From Desulfobacterales bacterium (GTDB taxonomy: Bacteria; Desulfobacterota; Desulfobulbia; Desulfobulbales; JAGXFP01), in the NCBI GenBank assembly GCA_024637225.1, contig JAGXFP010000037.1:1-64000 (forward strand): DNA of 64,000 bases, read 5' to 3'. Within the stretch, counting starts at the first letter, position 1. Each line of letters begins with the position of its first letter. The notes beneath the pieces were generated by a model. The model was not told the DNA's origin and did not search any database. It saw nothing but the letters and a program-made list of their open reading frames with translations. This document shows positions 62,707-64,000 of this stretch, piece by piece. Position numbers and translations under genes: made by a program.

Positions 62707-62781
62707 ATCAAGTTCTATTACAAGTAATAACAATTTACATACACATACACCAAGCAGCGCGATTCAAAGAATCCCCGGAGC

Positions 62782-63582
62782 TTGAAGCCAGAGCAAACTG
62801 AAACCAAACCGGCCCCTAATTTAATTACCCTGCCCGATATGCTTAATCTTTTCAAAAAAATACTTCCGCAACCATCTCTCAAGCTGAGCTATGCTGCTCT
62901 AAGCGATATCGGCCTGGTCCGGGAAAACAATGAAGACTGTTTCACCATTCTCGAAGGGAAAAACATCTTCCTCATCGCCGACGGCATGGGTGGTCATAAC
63001 GGTGGGGAGGTGGCCAGCAGATCCACAATCGAGACCCTGCGCCGTTACTTCTCACCAAAAATCGTCAAAGCAATGCGGAGCAACTCCCAGGAAATCAGAC
63101 ACGCCATGCTTACCGGCTTTGAGAAGGCGAACAGCATGGTCATGGACCTGGCAGAAGAAAACCGGAATTTACTCGGCATGGGATGCACTCTGGTTATGGC
63201 CTTTATTCGCGGAACCACCCTTTACACCTGTCATGTAGGCGATACCCGCTGCTACGTAGTCTCGGAGAACCGAATTAGAAAAGTTACCAGTGACCATACG
63301 ATGACCGAGGATGCTCCCGATAATACATCCAGCCGCCATGTTGTAACAAGAGTGATCGGCTATCCCTTTCCGGAACCACCAGAATACAACACAATCGCTC
63401 TGAGCAAGGGGGATCGAGTCCTGCTCTGCTCCGACGGCTTATGGTCGATGATCGACGAGCCGACCATCCAACAGACAATCATCAAAGCGAAATCACCGGC
63501 CAAAGCCTCGGCAAGGTTAGTAGCCCTTGCCAATAAAGGGGGAGGAGACGATAACATTACCGTCATGAATATTTTCTGTTGA
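62782..63582 (+). CDS. PP2C-type serine/threonine protein phosphatase
   Basis: A single catalytic domain (266 residues or fewer) with the PP2C motifs: SDIGLVRENNEDCF, FLIADGMGGHNGGEVAS, CHVGDTRCYV, VLLCSDGLWSMID and GGGDDNITVMNIF; the metal-binding Asp residues are intact. The family removes phosphate from Ser/Thr in regulated proteins. A TTG at 62782 gives the longest form but its GGAG is too close; ATG at 62839 (MLNLFKKI) is an alternative. No kinase partner is in the window. Confidence 0.88.
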   Translation: MKPEQTETKPAPNLITLPDMLNLFKKILPQPSLKLSYAALSDIGLVRENNEDCFTILEGKNIFLIADGMGGHNGGEVASRSTIETLRRYFSPKIVKAMRSNSQEIRHAMLTGFEKANSMVMDLAEENRNLLGMGCTLVMAFIRGTTLYTCHVGDTRCYVVSENRIRKVTSDHTMTEDAPDNTSSRHVVTRVIGYPFPEPPEYNTIALSKGDRVLLCSDGLWSMIDEPTIQQTIIKAKSPAKASARLVALANKGGGDDNITVMNIFC

Positions 63583-63684
63583 TATAGGTTTCCATTTGCA
63601 CTTTATTCCCTGCCCAAAAGCCCTGACAAAGCTGACTCCAACTCATGAAAAAGGACGATTTTCCGGCCGCTGAACCAATCGGGT

Positions 63685-63713
63685 TTGACAATTTGTAATT
63701 CTAATGGTTTAAT
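63685..63713 (+). promoter_or_regulatory. Sigma-70 type promoter of the last gene
   Basis: TTGACA at 63685-63690 and TTTAAT at 63708-63713, spaced by 17 bases, about 60 bases before the ATG at 63775. Confidence 0.65.
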
Positions 63714-63774
63714 TGTGCCTGGTTTTTTTTAGGGGTGCTTTTTAAAACAAATCAGGTGTCGGGAGTGTCTCAAT

Positions 63775-64000
63775 ATGGATCCCAGATTACATATCATTGT
63801 CACCTCCGAGAACGGCAAGACCAAGACCTTTGCCATTGCCAAGCCGGTTCTCAGAAGAATTATGACCACGATCAGCGTTGTATTCGTAGTTTCGACCATT
63901 GCCGGCATAACCTATTCAATCCAAAACTTCAGTCTGAAAGGCAAAATCCATCACCTGGAAAGTGATGTCTCCGTTCTTTCCACCGAAAAGGAAGGGCTCA
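63775..64000 (+). CDS. Membrane-anchored coiled-coil protein, start only (possible M23 peptidase)
   Basis: The first 75 codons of a gene that runs off the window. It starts MDPRLHIIVTSENGKTKTF, with one membrane helix at about residues 31-49 and then a heptad-like charged helix (KGKIHHLESDVSVLSTEKEG). This layout, short N-terminal tail, one helix, coiled coil, is common in M23 (LytM) envelope peptidases, but the catalytic part is outside the window. A GGGAG site and a promoter lie upstream. Confidence 0.65.
   Translation, partial: MDPRLHIIVTSENGKTKTFAIAKPVLRRIMTTISVVFVVSTIAGITYSIQNFSLKGKIHHLESDVSVLSTEKEGL

Noticed and set aside
63735-63965. Plus-strand open frame at the right edge
   Set aside because: It is out of frame with the clearly better gene starting at 63775, whose product has a membrane helix and coiled coil, and its own translation is rich in His and Gln without pattern.

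Overview
The window looks like chromosomal DNA of a Gram-negative anaerobe of the Desulfobacterota (the former sulfate-reducing deltaproteobacteria, perhaps near Desulfobulbales). The clues are gene content and order, not a database search: a complete tolQRA-tolB-cpoB block, a rho-rpmE-prfA-prmC-murA block, an IspH-UbiA fusion, a CooC-type ATPase, PEP synthase, a homoserine dehydrogenase paired with an ApgM-like protein, a Fur-FeoA fusion and a GTDC1/DUF3524 glycosyltransferase. The genus is a guess.

Layout. 1-1.7 kb: two group II intron remnants lying 5' end to 5' end, one carrying a broken reverse transcriptase. 1.9-5.5 kb: an AT-rich lipoprotein gene, a DUF4112 membrane protein, a 3-hydroxyisobutyrate-dehydrogenase-like reductase and a ferredoxin. 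5.8-9.0 kb: initiator tRNA, then hom-apgM-ybgC (threonine branch) on the minus strand. 9.4-16.9 kb: tolQ-tolR-tolA-tolB-cpoB (no pal) and recQ. 17-25 kb: yceK-like lipoprotein, ppsA, a phosphohexomutase, NFU protein, rlmH, YkgJ-type protein, yqgE. 25.4-30 kb: glgB, a small ORF, the GTDC1-like glycosyltransferase and a TerB-J-domain membrane protein. 30.3-40.4 kb: ispH-ubiA fusion with ftsY, leuB, fur-feoA, namZ-like gene, cooC, an iron alcohol dehydrogenase and a small unknown gene. 40.5-46.3 kb: murA, prmC, prfA, rpmE and rho, all minus. 46.7-47.7 kb: a secreted FGE-fold protein. 47.9-55.0 kb: a strikingly GC-rich nine-gene Mrp/Mbh-type antiporter operon with three NuoL/M/N-like subunits. 55.2-64 kb: tRNA-Thr, a GGDEF-EAL protein, a response regulator, a PP-loop enzyme coupled to recN, an M48 protease with TPRs, a PP2C phosphatase and the start of a membrane-anchored coiled-coil protein.

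The feature that standard annotation would miss is the intergenic DNA. At least five families of short interspersed elements fill the gaps: three palindromic families of about 105-220 bp with terminal inverted repeats and a small central hairpin, one GCAATCC-type palindrome, and one 60-70 bp family. They lie mostly against gene 3' ends, and in five genes the stop codon itself overlaps the end of the element. For one family all three stop-overlapping copies point the same way relative to the gene. No transposase that could move them is visible here.

How the genes work together: the tol genes form the envelope-constriction machine; hom and apgM probably supply two consecutive steps to threonine; ppsA, the phosphohexomutase and glgB fit gluconeogenic carbon storage as glycogen; ispH-ubiA with ftsY, and murA with prmC/prfA/rho, are housekeeping blocks; the Mrp-like operon should be a multi-subunit Na+/H+ antiporter or an ion-pumping module without a visible redox partner.
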